Of a DNA stretch of 64,000 nt, positions 12,498-21,679 are shown one piece after another; position 1 is the first letter of the stretch, and each line of letters begins with the position of its first letter. The stretch is taken from NCBI RefSeq assembly GCF_031312595.1, contig NZ_CP133592.1, positions 1,116,001-1,180,000 on the forward strand, given 5' to 3'. The DNA is from Methanolobus sediminis (GTDB lineage: Archaea; Halobacteriota; Methanosarcinia; Methanosarcinales; Methanosarcinaceae). Both the position numbers and the translations under genes were made by a program. Below the pieces are notes generated by a model, which did no database searches, was not told the origin of the DNA, and worked only from the letters and a program-made list of their open reading frames with translations.

Positions 12498-12756
12498 TGT
12501 TGATCACACACAAAGAATTGTTTATTTTTGGAAGTCATTTAGGAATCAGTCGGAAAGAACTCTCTTTGAGAGAAAATTTCCTATTTGCACATAAGTTTGG
12601 TTAATTCCTTAATTTGTTTGTAGTTATACACTACCGGTCAGAATTAACCGAACTGCCAAATCCAACGTCAGACTGAAAAAACTTCAGTCTCCACTTGTAA
12701 GGCGGTGATTGTAAGTGTTTTCGCGCGATTTGCGCGGACTCCTTCAAAGGTCACCA
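12498..12756 (-). other. rRNA operon leader with 16S processing arm and a small hairpin
   Basis: This untranslated leader lies between the rrn promoter and 16S. It holds the 5' arm of the 16S processing stem (12629-12643) and a GC hairpin CGCGC-GATTT-GCGCG at 12722-12736 near the predicted mRNA start. I see no gene in it. Confidence 0.65.
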
Positions 12757-12770
12757 TCGTATATAAGGCT
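12757..12770 (-). promoter_or_regulatory. rRNA operon promoter (TATA box)
   Basis: The minus strand reads CGAAAGCCTTATATACGATGG, a near-consensus archaeal BRE plus TATA element about 260 bases before 16S. Transcription would begin near 12735, just in front of the leader hairpin. Two perfect inverted repeats lie immediately upstream (12771-12789 and 12791-12809). Confidence 0.75.
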
Positions 12771-12809
12771 TTCGAACGCGGAGTTCGAAGCCAAAGGACG
12801 GACCTTTGG
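12771..12809. repeat. Tandem inverted repeats upstream of the rrn TATA box
   Basis: TTCGAA-N7-TTCGAA at 12771-12789 is followed directly by CCAAAGG-N5-CCTTTGG at 12791-12809. Both are perfect and abut the BRE/TATA of the rRNA operon, where a regulator could act on recruitment of TFB and TBP. The function is not known from the sequence. Confidence 0.6.
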
Positions 12810-13085
12810 AACACATGTAATGTCCACATTTCCACTCGGATTTTATATTTATGAATTTTATCCTATATGGAGTTTGTGGTACTGTCATAAGACACCCTGC
12901 CTATCTGACAGAAAAGTGCTCATGACCCTTCCAAGCTACCTTGGAGGGAATTCATACATACCACATATCCCATATAAACCTAACGTATTTAATTAATTTA
13001 CTCTAGATAATAACCTGCAAATCAACGATCACATAATAAAAAAAGAACAAAATTATAAACAAAAGCAAAGCTACGCAAGATTTAA
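12810..13085. other. Gene-free spacer between the rrn promoter and aIF1A
   Basis: AT-rich sequence, especially 12990-13085. The only visible signal is AATATAAGTG near 13087-13096 just after it, a plausible TATA box for aIF1A. I see no convincing coding frame, RNA gene or repeat here. Confidence 0.5.
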
Positions 13086-13137
13086 CAATATAAGTGACAT
13101 AGCAGTACTCACCCACAAAAATGCAAGAGGGATAAGC

Positions 13138-13455
13138 TTGCAATATAAGAAAAGAAACAATGTTCCAGATACAGGCGAAGTCACAAGAGTTCGCACCCCG
13201 CGTAAAGAAAACAACGAGATTCTAGCCACCGTGGAAAGCATGCTCGGAGCAAATCATGTAAAGCTCAGATGTATGGATGGCGTCGTGAGGATGGGCAGAA
13301 TTCCCGGATCAATGAAAAAGAAAACATGGATACGGGAAGGAGATATTGTAATTGCAGTCCCCTGGGACTTCCAGAACGAGAAAGCAGACGTAATATGGAA
13401 ATATACACGTCCACAGGTAAACTGGCTTGAGCGCAAAGGATACCTGAAAGGGTAA
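13138..13455 (+). CDS. eif1A: Translation initiation factor aIF1A
   Basis: A 105-residue OB-fold factor that binds the small-subunit A site and helps start-codon selection. The core [25 protein letters not shown] and the basic tail match archaeal aIF1A in order and length. The start is a TTG, supported by the GAGGG Shine-Dalgarno seven bases upstream and by the usual basic N-terminus (QYKKRNN). The aIF1A-rio1-KH order is a recurrent archaeal small-subunit cluster; rio1 follows after 8 bases. Confidence 0.95.
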   Translation: MQYKKRNNVPDTGEVTRVRTPRKENNEILATVESMLGANHVKLRCMDGVVRMGRIPGSMKKKTWIREGDIVIAVPWDFQNEKADVIWKYTRPQVNWLERKGYLKG

Positions 13456-13463
13456 AACAGAAC

Positions 13464-14273
13464 ATGAAAAAAGAAGTTACAAGCAAAGTAAAACGCATTG
13501 ATACCGAAGTCGATAAATCAAGGATGAGACGCAAAGACACTGACACTCTTAAAGTAAAAGAGAATGTCTTTGACGAACCAACCTTAAAGACCCTTTATAC
13601 ATTATCTAATAAAGGAATAATAGAAGCAATTGGAGGATCCATCAGCACAGGAAAAGAAGCAAATGTATTCCTTGCTGAAGATGCTGAAAAAGACATAGCT
13701 GTGAAGATATACAGAATATCTTCAAGCACCTTCAATTCAATGGAGGACTACATCCTCGGAGACCCGCGTTTCAGAAACGTGAGACATTCGAAACGCGACA
13801 TAATATTTGCATGGACAAAAAAAGAACAAAGAAACCTAGTACGTGCAAAAGAAGCGGGTCTTAAAGTACCTGAACCCATTGTGGCAGAACGCAACATCCT
13901 AGTAATGGAATTTATGGGAGAGGAAGGAATACCCTACCCACAATTAAAAGACTATAAGATGGAAAAAGAGGCTGCAAAGGAAGCATTCAATACAATCATC
14001 AATTACATTGATCTCCTGTACAACGAAGCAAACCTGGTTCATGGAGATCTGAGCGAGTATAACATACTCATAATACCTGAAACAGACGAACCCGTATTCA
14101 TAGATATGGGCCAGTCAGTTACCAGGGAACATCCGCGATCAATAGAATTCCTGATAAGAGATATCGAGAACATAGTACGCTATTTCAAAAAATATAGCAT
14201 TAACGAAGATCCACACCAGCTGTATACATCGATCAGGAACAAAGAAGCTAAAAACGAAGAAAATGACCTATAA
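13464..14273 (+). CDS. rio1: RIO1-type serine/threonine protein kinase
   Basis: A 269-residue atypical kinase/ATPase of the RIO1 family, which acts in late maturation of the small ribosomal subunit. Visible: the P-loop-like ISTGKEANVFLAED, the ATP lysine in AVKIYR, the catalytic loop LVHGDLSEYNILI (HxDxxxxN), the metal-binding VFIDMGQSV, and the RIO1 flexible loop after about residue 95. Lengths agree with archaeal Rio1. It sits between aIF1A and a KH-domain gene; Rio1 and Pno1/Dim2 act on the same pre-40S-type particle in eukaryotes, so co-expression is sensible. Confidence 0.95.
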   Translation: MKKEVTSKVKRIDTEVDKSRMRRKDTDTLKVKENVFDEPTLKTLYTLSNKGIIEAIGGSISTGKEANVFLAEDAEKDIAVKIYRISSSTFNSMEDYILGDPRFRNVRHSKRDIIFAWTKKEQRNLVRAKEAGLKVPEPIVAERNILVMEFMGEEGIPYPQLKDYKMEKEAAKEAFNTIINYIDLLYNEANLVHGDLSEYNILIIPETDEPVFIDMGQSVTREHPRSIEFLIRDIENIVRYFKKYSINEDPHQLYTSIRNKEAKNEENDL

Positions 14274-14292
14274 CTTACAAAGGTAGACAATT

Positions 14293-14829
14293 ATGACACA
14301 TATCAAAGTTCCTAAAGACAGAGTTGGCGCAATAATCGGACCAAAAGGTCGCGTCAAACAGATAATAGAAGAGAAATCAACAGCAAGTCTGGATATTGAC
14401 AGTGAAGAAGGAACTGTAGAGATCATACCAGGAGATGACCCGGTCGGAGCTATGAAAGCGGAGGATGTGATCAATGCAATTGCAAGAGGATTCAATCCTG
14501 ACAAAACATTCACAATGTTCGATGATGACATGCTGATGCTTGAAGTCATTGACCTTTCAAAACATACAGGAACGCAAAAAGAACTGTTGCGCCTTAAAGG
14601 AAGGATCATAGGAAAAGGCGGCAAGACACGTGAAATAACTGAAAGGCTGATAGGCGTGAAAATGTCAGTCTATGGAAAGACAGTTAGCGTGATTGGCACT
14701 CCTGAACAAAATCAAATAGCCAGAACCGCAATTGAGATGCTCATTGAAGGAGCGAATCACGGAAGTGTTTACAGCTACTTGGAAAAGAAAAGACAGGAAC
14801 TACTCCAGTCACAGCTTGATTACTATTAA
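14293..14829 (+). CDS. KH-domain RNA-binding protein, Dim2/Pno1-like
   Basis: A 178-residue protein with two KH domains: the first has IKVPKDRVGAIIGPKGRVKQIIEE (GxxG loop GPKG), the second LKGRIIGKGGKTREITER (GKGG). It is the archaeal counterpart of Pno1/Dim2, which binds near the 16S/18S 3' end during small-subunit assembly. It follows rio1 by 19 bases and belongs to the aIF1A-rio1-KH unit. The direct RNA target is inferred from the family. Confidence 0.9.
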   Translation: MTHIKVPKDRVGAIIGPKGRVKQIIEEKSTASLDIDSEEGTVEIIPGDDPVGAMKAEDVINAIARGFNPDKTFTMFDDDMLMLEVIDLSKHTGTQKELLRLKGRIIGKGGKTREITERLIGVKMSVYGKTVSVIGTPEQNQIARTAIEMLIEGANHGSVYSYLEKKRQELLQSQLDYY

Positions 14830-14916
14830 ATAAAACAAACCATTTAGAGATATACGAATAGTATATCTCACCAAAAATATTAAAGCTCTAAAGCCCTAAT
14901 AACAATCGGAGGACAG

Positions 14917-15612
14917 ATGAGAGGATATATCAACAGTTCCGAGATTAGGACATACACAGCTTTTGTACTGATTCTACTCCCAACAGCAGCCCTTTGTTAT
15001 AAAGGACACATTGCACTGGGAACAATAAGTTCCTTTGCACTGATGATTATCCTTTTTGCCATGCTTCTTGGATCCATCGTTGATATCCCGTTGTTCACAA
15101 CAAGATCCAAAAAACCTGAACAACTGTTCAGATATGCACCAATCCTTGAAGATATATATTCAGTGCCTGTCGTAAAAGAACTAAACATCGGAAAGGACAG
15201 GGTTTTCAATACAACAATAACCGCGAACCTTGGCGGTGCAATTATTCCTGCACTTGCAACAATATACCTCTTGCTGACACAACCAAACAACACAGCGCTG
15301 GAAATTATGCTCATTGTCGTAGTTGCAGTTAGCCTTCTTTCAGAAATGATGGGAGGAATCGGCCTCATAATCCCGGATTATATAGGCCTTATAGCATTAC
15401 CATTCTCACTGATAGTTTCTCCCGAAAATGCCGCATCGGTCACATTCATTGCAGGAGTTGGCGGGATACTTACCGGAAATATAATCTCAGTACTCACGTT
15501 CAACAAAGAAAAAACAGGTAGCGCCTTTATCAGCATAGGCGGTGCCGGTACCTTTAAAGCAATATACCTGACAACAATTGTTGCCAGTTTATTATCATTC
15601 TTCGTCCATTGA
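14917..15612 (+). CDS. DUF1614 family membrane protein
   Basis: A 231-residue protein with about six or seven hydrophobic segments (first at residues 14-32 and 35-55). Loops such as TRSKKPEQLFRYAPILEDIYSVPVV and GGIGLIIPDYIGLIALPF recall DUF1614 membrane proteins, whose role is unknown. The ATG follows a good AATCGGAGGACAG Shine-Dalgarno. Its last 18 bases overlap tail-to-tail with the KaiC-like gene on the other strand. Confidence 0.7.
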   Translation: MRGYINSSEIRTYTAFVLILLPTAALCYKGHIALGTISSFALMIILFAMLLGSIVDIPLFTTRSKKPEQLFRYAPILEDIYSVPVVKELNIGKDRVFNTTITANLGGAIIPALATIYLLLTQPNNTALEIMLIVVVAVSLLSEMMGGIGLIIPDYIGLIALPFSLIVSPENAASVTFIAGVGGILTGNIISVLTFNKEKTGSAFISIGGAGTFKAIYLTTIVASLLSFFVH

Positions 15613-16503
15613 CATTTCAAGCCTCTCAGCCCTACGCTTTTCAATTCTGTCCTGCAGAACCTTTGAAGGAAGGTTGAGAGCCCTGTATTTGGCTATGCCA
15701 TTGTTTGTGAACCTGAATGGCTGAGGCGTATGATCCAAACGTGTTGCCCTCATTTTCTGAACTGCCATCACAGGCATTGGAGTTGTATCAATATCATTTG
15801 TCTGAATGAAGTCAAGGAAAATAACACCATCTCCAAGGAAATCAAAGTCGTCATACTCCTTGACTTCTATCCCATGGGATTTCTCAGTAACAAGAATAGC
15901 AGTAGTCTGATTCTTCTTTAGCAAACGATGAAGTCCACGCCACGAAGATGATGTTCTGAAATCACTTGGTGCCGTAAGGATATTCATTGAATCAAAAACA
16001 ACCCTTTCAGGTTTATGGGAATCAATTATCTCCATCATCTCTTCTGATGTCAGCATAGAGATTCCGAATATTTCAAGATAGCCATCATCGATGAACTTAC
16101 CAACATCCCACCCAAATCTTGCAAAATGCTGAACTAATTGCTGCGCCCTCTCCTCAAATGAGAAAAAGATACATCGTTCACCATTCTTTACCCCCTCTAT
16201 GAGATACTGCATTGAAAAAGTAGTCTTGCCAGTACCGGGAGGACCAGTCACAACGACGGCGAACCCTTTGGGAAATCCACCCTCCAGAAAATCATCCAAT
16301 CCTGGTATCCCAGTTGGGACTCTCTTGATGATACGGTCAATATTCTGAGTATCAAGTTTGGCCTTGAAACGTGTAGAATCAAGATTGAGAAGTGCCTTTT
16401 CAAGCACAACATTCTTTGCACCAAGTTCTTTCTCGTATCGCTCAAGAACCTTAATAGCGTCTGCGCTCAACGTAGTATGAATAGGGAATTTGGTTTTCAT
16501 CAC
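15595..16503 (-). CDS. KaiC/RadA-like RecA-superfamily ATPase
   Basis: A 302-residue single-domain KaiC-like ATPase. The ATPase core starts after a helical N-terminal region of about 60 residues: VPTGIPGLDDFLEGGFPKG, Walker A VVTGPPGTGKTTFS (near residues 84-91), FSFEERAQQL and a Walker-B-like strand PERVVFDSMNIL. Many Methanosarcinales carry several such proteins of unclear role, often near signalling genes. The N-terminal part resembles a small DNA-binding or dimerisation helix set but is not recognised. Start supported by GGTGGTGTG before the ATG and a TATA-like AAATATAATAATC further upstream. Confidence 0.8.
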   Translation of the reverse strand: MMKTKFPIHTTLSADAIKVLERYEKELGAKNVVLEKALLNLDSTRFKAKLDTQNIDRIIKRVPTGIPGLDDFLEGGFPKGFAVVVTGPPGTGKTTFSMQYLIEGVKNGERCIFFSFEERAQQLVQHFARFGWDVGKFIDDGYLEIFGISMLTSEEMMEIIDSHKPERVVFDSMNILTAPSDFRTSSSWRGLHRLLKKNQTTAILVTEKSHGIEVKEYDDFDFLGDGVIFLDFIQTNDIDTTPMPVMAVQKMRATRLDHTPQPFRFTNNGIAKYRALNLPSKVLQDRIEKRRAERLEMSMDEE

Positions 16504-16585
16504 ACCACCATATGTACATAATATGCGATTATTATATTTAAAATGTTATGGTATTGTGAACACACATTCAAAATTATGAACATAT

Positions 16586-17956
16586 CTATTCAGAGTCACC
16601 TGATGTAAAACCTCTGCCCGGAAGGAAATTTCCTCGACCCCTTGGTGCAATCAGGTCACCATCCCACACAAGTTCACCACGGGCAATAGTATATTCCGGG
16701 AAAATACCATCCATACCTTCATAAGGAGTCCATCCTGCCTTGCTATGGAGCTCATCACCCTTGATCTCAGTAACCTTGGAATGATCAACTATAATGATAT
16801 CAGCATCATACCCTTCTGCAAAATTACCTTTTAAGAACCGATCTAGGCCAAATATCCTTGCAGGATTCTTACTTGTCACATCAATCATGCGCCCCAGCGG
16901 CAGAAGATTCCTTTTTACTGCAACAAGCATCAACGGGATCAGAGTCTCAACACCCGGAACTCCGGAAGGTGCACTCTTGATATCCACATCTTTTTCAGCC
17001 TCAGTATGTGGTGCATGATCCGATGCAACTACATCAATGGTGCCATCATTTAAGGAATTCAGCAACATCTTTACACTTCTGCGATCCCTCAGAGGCGGAT
17101 TCATCCGGCCAAATGAACCAAGACGATCCCAGTCTTTGGTTGAAAGGAACAGATGATGCGGCGCAGCTTCACTTGTAATTGAGGGAGCAATGCCCTCTTT
17201 AGAATCAAGATAGCGTTCCTTGCGCAGAAGACCAACTGATTCCATGGCACTTATGTGACAGAAATGTGCCTTTATCCCATTTTTTCTTATCAGCTTGATT
17301 GCCTTCTCAACGGCAAGTGCCTCACAATAATTAGGACGTGCGCGGGAGTGAGAATCCGGAGCATAGTCATCCTTAAGGAAAGCCTCGCATTCCAGCCTGA
17401 TCTTATCATCTTCCGCATGAATACATGGAAGCGCATCAAGCTGCTTCAGCACACCCAGTGCTTCATCAAGACATTTTTCATCAATATTGAGAGCACCAGT
17501 AGATTCTGCCATGAAGATCTCACCAAATGCAGTGGCGCCACTCTTCCATAACTCCGGAAGTTTTTCAATATTCCCAGTCACTCCACCATATAGTCCGAAA
17601 TCAACTATAGAATTACGATTTGCGATCTTAAGCTTGTCCTTGAATGTCTTCTTATCAATAGTCGGAGGGATAGTATTAGGGTGGTCGATAACAGTAGTGA
17701 TCCCACCAGCTGCGGCAGAGCAGGATCCTGTATACCAGTCTTCTTTTTCAATCAAGCCAGGGTCACGGAAATGGACATGGACATCAATACCAGCAGGAAG
17801 GGTAAGTGAACCCTTGGCATCAATGACCTGGTTCAACCGCTGAACATCTATCTCTTTTGCAATACGGGATATCTTTCCATCCTCAATAAGAACCTCTGCA
17901 GGTTGAAGATAATTGTTGACAAAGACTTTGGTGTTCTTGATAAGAATATCAGACAT
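16586..17956 (-). CDS. pyrC: Dihydroorotase
   Basis: A 456-residue amidohydrolase for the third step of de novo pyrimidine synthesis (carbamoyl-aspartate to dihydroorotate). It shows the metal motif GIDVHVHFRDPG, a PTIDKKTF region with the family's bridging-lysine area after it, metal-binding His in IHAEDD and HFCHIS, and the catalytic Asp in VASDHAPHT. Length fits type I dihydroorotases. It is a single gene; AAAGCATATACTTC about 35 bases upstream on the minus strand is a likely TATA box. An allantoinase or hydantoinase is less likely given the HVHFRDPG context and the methanogen background. Confidence 0.92.
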   Translation of the reverse strand: MSDILIKNTKVFVNNYLQPAEVLIEDGKISRIAKEIDVQRLNQVIDAKGSLTLPAGIDVHVHFRDPGLIEKEDWYTGSCSAAAGGITTVIDHPNTIPPTIDKKTFKDKLKIANRNSIVDFGLYGGVTGNIEKLPELWKSGATAFGEIFMAESTGALNIDEKCLDEALGVLKQLDALPCIHAEDDKIRLECEAFLKDDYAPDSHSRARPNYCEALAVEKAIKLIRKNGIKAHFCHISAMESVGLLRKERYLDSKEGIAPSITSEAAPHHLFLSTKDWDRLGSFGRMNPPLRDRRSVKMLLNSLNDGTIDVVASDHAPHTEAEKDVDIKSAPSGVPGVETLIPLMLVAVKRNLLPLGRMIDVTSKNPARIFGLDRFLKGNFAEGYDADIIIVDHSKVTEIKGDELHSKAGWTPYEGMDGIFPEYTIARGELVWDGDLIAPRGRGNFLPGRGFTSGDSE

Positions 17957-18078
17957 AGTGTCCTATATTCCTATTGAAGTATATGCTTTTTATGATAGAG
18001 CACTCAATGATAAAATATTGAGCAAATATATAGCTACATAGTAACTATATAGGCAATATATACGGCTATCAAGAATAT

Positions 18079-18113
18079 AGTAGTATATATTGTACTTACA
18101 TAACCCTTATGTA
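18079..18113 (+). promoter_or_regulatory. pst promoter with a palindromic operator candidate
   Basis: TAGTATATATTG at 18079-18090 is a TATA box. The expected start of transcription, near 18112, falls on the perfect inverted repeat TACATAA-CCC-TTATGTA (18097-18113). A repressor bound there would block initiation. Two further inverted repeats lie upstream: CTCAAT-N8-ATTGAG at 18003-18022 and ATATAG...CTATAT just after it. Phosphate control is inferred from the gene it precedes. Confidence 0.55.
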
Positions 18114-18176
18114 TCGATTTTGTAATGGTTCACTGACAAGTTACGTAGAATCCATAACTAAATGGTGAACCAGAAT

Positions 18177-19082
18177 ATGATATCAGGAAAATTATTCAAA
18201 AACATTTCACTTTGTTTCGTGGTAATGTTAATTATTGCAGCTGCATTCATTGGAATCGGTTGTGTAGATAACGGAGATACAACTACAGAAGACACTGCAG
18301 CAGATGATGCAGCTACTGGCGCTACAGGAAGCATTATGATCAAAGGATCAGACACAGTACTTCCACTTTCACAGGCAGAAGCTGAAGAATTCATGATTGA
18401 AAACCCTGACGCAGACATCACAGTCATTGGCGGAGGATCAGGTGTTGGAATTGCAGCACTCGTTGATGGCGAAGTCGATATTGCAATGGCTTCAAGACAG
18501 ATCAAGGACTCAGAAATTGAAAATGCAGAAGCTAACGGCATTTACCCTGTAGAACAGGTAATTGCATGGGATGGAATTGCAGTAGTCGTAAACCCTGAAA
18601 ACCCAGTAACTGAACTCACTTTTGACCAGCTCAAGGCAATCTACAACGGTAGCATAAGCAATTGGGCAGATGTCGGCGGTGATGACCTTGAAATCACAGT
18701 AATCACCCGTGACAGCAGCTCTGGAACATATGCATACTTCAAGGAAGAAGTACTCCTTGATGAAGAATACCGTGCTGATGCACTTGTACAGCCAGCAACC
18801 GGTGCAATCGTGCAGGAAGTAGGACAGAACACAGGAGCAATCGGCTACATAGGTTATGCATACCTTGATGACACAGTCACAGCACTTGCACTTGATGGCG
18901 GAGATGGCTTTGTAGAAGCTACCCCAGAGAATATCATGGCAGGAAACTACCCACTTGCAAGACCTCTCCACTACTACACAGATGGTGAGCCAACAGGACT
19001 TACAAAAGAATACATAGGCTATGTGATGAGTACTGCAGGACAGGAAATAGTATCTGACGTAGGATACTTCCCAGTAAACTAA
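18177..19082 (+). CDS. pstS: Phosphate ABC transporter substrate-binding lipoprotein PstS
   Basis: The extracytoplasmic phosphate receptor of the Pst importer. It begins with a signal peptide ending in a lipobox (IGIGC, Cys29), a Thr/Asp-rich linker, and the mature domain opening SIMIKGSDTVLPLS, then the phosphate-binding loops GGGSGVGIAALVDGEVDIAMASR and RDSSSGTYAYF. The ATG at 18177 is chosen because GGTGA lies eight bases before it; an in-frame ATG at 18162 overlaps that ribosome site and would add five residues. First gene of pstS-pstC-pstA-pstB-phoU. Confidence 0.95.
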   Translation: MISGKLFKNISLCFVVMLIIAAAFIGIGCVDNGDTTTEDTAADDAATGATGSIMIKGSDTVLPLSQAEAEEFMIENPDADITVIGGGSGVGIAALVDGEVDIAMASRQIKDSEIENAEANGIYPVEQVIAWDGIAVVVNPENPVTELTFDQLKAIYNGSISNWADVGGDDLEITVITRDSSSGTYAYFKEEVLLDEEYRADALVQPATGAIVQEVGQNTGAIGYIGYAYLDDTVTALALDGGDGFVEATPENIMAGNYPLARPLHYYTDGEPTGLTKEYIGYVMSTAGQEIVSDVGYFPVN

Positions 19083-19108
19083 AAACAATACAGGTATCAG
19101 AGGAATAG

Positions 19109-19996
19109 ATGTTAAATAGATACCTGAAGGAAAAGGGCATTGAGTCACTCCTCTTTGCATCCGGGGCAGTGGCAGTTGTTGTCCTTTTCCTCCTTTGTAT
19201 ATTTTTATTCCGCGATGGAGTATTATTATTTGAAAATTATCCGGTCACTAGTTTTTTAACCGACACTAAATGGTTCCCAACAGCGGACCCGGAACATTTC
19301 GGACTACTGCCACTGTTCCTTGGATCATTGATAGTAACTGTTGGAGCAATATTATTCTCAGTTCCACTTGGACTGGCAGCAGCAATATATATTTCAGAAC
19401 TTGCTAATCCCAAAGTTGCCAATTTCCTTAAACCAATCACAGAAATACTTGCAGGAATCCCATCTGTGGTCTACGGTTTCTTTGGTCTTGTTATACTAGT
19501 ACCAATTGTACAGAAGACACTGGGACTCCCAACTGGCCAGACGGCACTTACAGGTTCGATCATGTTAGGCATTATGGCTTTGCCTACGATCATATCCATT
19601 TCAGAAGATGCTATTAGTGCAGTCCCAAGATCTATCAAAGAAGGATCACTTGCACTGGGCTCCACAAGATGGCAAACAATATACAAAGTAACAGTTCCTG
19701 CAGCTCTTTCAGGAATATCTGCAGCTGTTATGCTTGGAATTGGAAGAGCGATTGGCGAAACAATGACCGTAATGATGGTCACAGGAAACTCAGCCGTAAT
19801 ACCAGGATTTCCCTCTGGCCTTTTTGAACCAGTCAGAACAATGACAGCAACAATCGCCCTTGAGATGGGAGAAGTCCCACAGGGAAGCGATCACTTTCAT
19901 GCACTCTTTGCAATCGGTTCTGTACTTTTCATTACTACATTCATAATCAACATCATAGCCAACTATATAAAAAGGAGATATAGGTTCGACCTGTGA
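19109..19996 (+). CDS. pstC: Phosphate ABC transporter permease PstC
   Basis: A 295-residue permease with six membrane segments. The cytoplasmic coupling loop EGSLALGSTRWQTIYKVTVPAALSGI carries the EAA-G motif of ABC importer permeases, followed by GIGRAIGETMTVMMVTGN, typical of PstC. It forms the channel with PstA. Good Shine-Dalgarno (AGAGGA) before the ATG. Its last bases overlap pstA. Confidence 0.95.
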   Translation: MLNRYLKEKGIESLLFASGAVAVVVLFLLCIFLFRDGVLLFENYPVTSFLTDTKWFPTADPEHFGLLPLFLGSLIVTVGAILFSVPLGLAAAIYISELANPKVANFLKPITEILAGIPSVVYGFFGLVILVPIVQKTLGLPTGQTALTGSIMLGIMALPTIISISEDAISAVPRSIKEGSLALGSTRWQTIYKVTVPAALSGISAAVMLGIGRAIGETMTVMMVTGNSAVIPGFPSGLFEPVRTMTATIALEMGEVPQGSDHFHALFAIGSVLFITTFIINIIANYIKRRYRFDL

Positions 19997-20859
19997 TAAC
20001 CATGTTTTCCAATGCAAAAACAAATGAAAAAATAGCCTTCGGGTTATTGAAATTAGCAACGGGACTGGTTGTTCTCTTTGTACTGGTAATCCTTTATTAC
20101 ATAGTATCCAACGGATACAGTGCCTTAAGTATCGAGTTCATTACTGAAATGCCAAGGCATAGAATGACAGAAGGTGGAATATACCCTGCCATAATAGGTA
20201 CAACATACCTCATTATAGGATCAATAGCTGTTGCACTGCCACTTGGAATGCTTTCTGCTATTTACCTAACAGAATATGCAAAACCCGGGAAAACAACCTG
20301 GGCAATTGAAATGGCCATCAGCAACCTTGCTGGAACACCATCCGTCGTTTTCGGACTGTTCGGACTTGCAATGTTTGTAAAGTATCTTGACTTTGGCCCC
20401 TCAATCCTTTCTGCATCCCTGACACTTGCACTGCTGATACTTCCAGTGATAATCAGAGCTAGCCAGGAAGCGCTTCTCACAGTACCAAAAGAATACAGGG
20501 AAGCATCACTTGCACTTGGAGTTACCAAGTGGGAAACTATCAGAAGAGTAGTTCTTCCAGCTGCAATCCCTGGAATGATAACCGGAGCAATCCTCAGTAT
20601 CGGAAGAGTTGCAGGCGAAACTGCACCAATCCTGCTTACAGGAGCAGCATATTTCCTGCCAAGACTCCCAGATTCAATTTATTCACAATTTATGGCACTG
20701 CCATACCACCTTTATGTGCTTGCAACGTCGGGCACCAACATTACCCAGACCAGACCAATACAATACGGTACAGCCTTGATACTGCTAATAATCGTACTAA
20801 GTGTGAACGTCGTTGCGGTAACTGTAAGATCACACTACAGAAAAAAGCTCAAAAGATAA
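19993..20859 (+). CDS. pstA: Phosphate ABC transporter permease PstA
   Basis: A 288-residue permease, the second Pst membrane subunit. It shows the EAA loop REASLALGVTKWETIRRVVLPAAIPGM and the PstA-type GRVAGETAPILLTGAAYF. The start is drawn at the GTG that overlaps the pstC stop (GTGA); the in-frame ATG at 20002 is possible and would shorten the protein by three residues. Five or six membrane segments are visible. Confidence 0.95.
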   Translation: MITMFSNAKTNEKIAFGLLKLATGLVVLFVLVILYYIVSNGYSALSIEFITEMPRHRMTEGGIYPAIIGTTYLIIGSIAVALPLGMLSAIYLTEYAKPGKTTWAIEMAISNLAGTPSVVFGLFGLAMFVKYLDFGPSILSASLTLALLILPVIIRASQEALLTVPKEYREASLALGVTKWETIRRVVLPAAIPGMITGAILSIGRVAGETAPILLTGAAYFLPRLPDSIYSQFMALPYHLYVLATSGTNITQTRPIQYGTALILLIIVLSVNVVAVTVRSHYRKKLKR

Positions 20860-20902
20860 TCCAATCAAAGCCTAATTCAATATCAGACTAAGAGGATAAC
20901 AT

Positions 20903-21673
20903 ATGCCAGAAATTTATGACAACGGGACCGAAATTGAGGTAAAGAACCTTAACCTCTGGTATGGAGATAACCATGCGCTCCATGACATATCAATCGATAT
21001 CCCAAAGAATAGTGTAACCGCTTTTATTGGCCCATCCGGATGTGGAAAATCCACGTTCCTCAGATGCCTTAACAGGATGAATGATCTTATTCCCAGTTGC
21101 AGGATAGAAGGTAATGTCAATATTAGTGGAGAGGACATATACACAAAGGGTACAGATGTTGTAGATCTCAGAAAAAAAGTAGGAATGGTTTTCCAGAAAC
21201 CAAATCCATTCCCAATGTCAATTTTTGACAACATTTCCTATGGACCAAAGATTCATGGTTTTAGCAAAAAAGAGATGCCAGCAATAGTTGAAAACGCCCT
21301 CAAATCAGGAGCACTCTGGGAAGAGATATCAGACAGGCTTGATGCTTCTGCACTTGACCTTAGTGGTGGTCAGCAACAGAGATTGTGTATCGCAAGGACA
21401 CTTGCAGTTAAACCGGAAGTGATACTTTTCGACGAACCTTGTAGTGCACTTGACCCAATATCCACAAGCAAGATCGAAGATCTCATCCTTGAGCTGAAAA
21501 AAGATTACACAATTGTCATTGTAACACATAATATGCAACAGGCTGCCAGGATATCAGACTACACAGCATTCTTCCTGCTGGGCGACCTGATAGAATTTGG
21601 TAAAACAAACCAGATTTTTGAAAATCCTCAGAAAAAAGAAACAGAAGATTATATCACTGGCAGATTCGGGTGA
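20903..21673 (+). CDS. pstB: Phosphate ABC transporter ATP-binding protein PstB
   Basis: A 256-residue ABC ATPase energising PstCA. Walker [10 protein letters not shown], the PstB-specific [19 protein letters not shown] loop [18 protein letters not shown], signature [16 protein letters not shown], Walker [15 protein letters not shown], and the switch His in [15 protein letters not shown] are all intact. Length is standard. Six bases separate it from phoU. Confidence 0.97.
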   Translation: MPEIYDNGTEIEVKNLNLWYGDNHALHDISIDIPKNSVTAFIGPSGCGKSTFLRCLNRMNDLIPSCRIEGNVNISGEDIYTKGTDVVDLRKKVGMVFQKPNPFPMSIFDNISYGPKIHGFSKKEMPAIVENALKSGALWEEISDRLDASALDLSGGQQQRLCIARTLAVKPEVILFDEPCSALDPISTSKIEDLILELKKDYTIVIVTHNMQQAARISDYTAFFLLGDLIEFGKTNQIFENPQKKETEDYITGRFG

Positions 21674-21679
21674 AATTAA

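Noticed and set aside
12715-12996. A 93-codon frame over the rrn promoter
   Set aside because: It runs through the TATA box and palindromes, has no ribosome site and reads as unlikely protein sequence.
15597-15612. DUF1614 and KaiC gene overlap as a sign of a frameshift
   Set aside because: Both genes end normally; a short tail-to-tail overlap needs no error.
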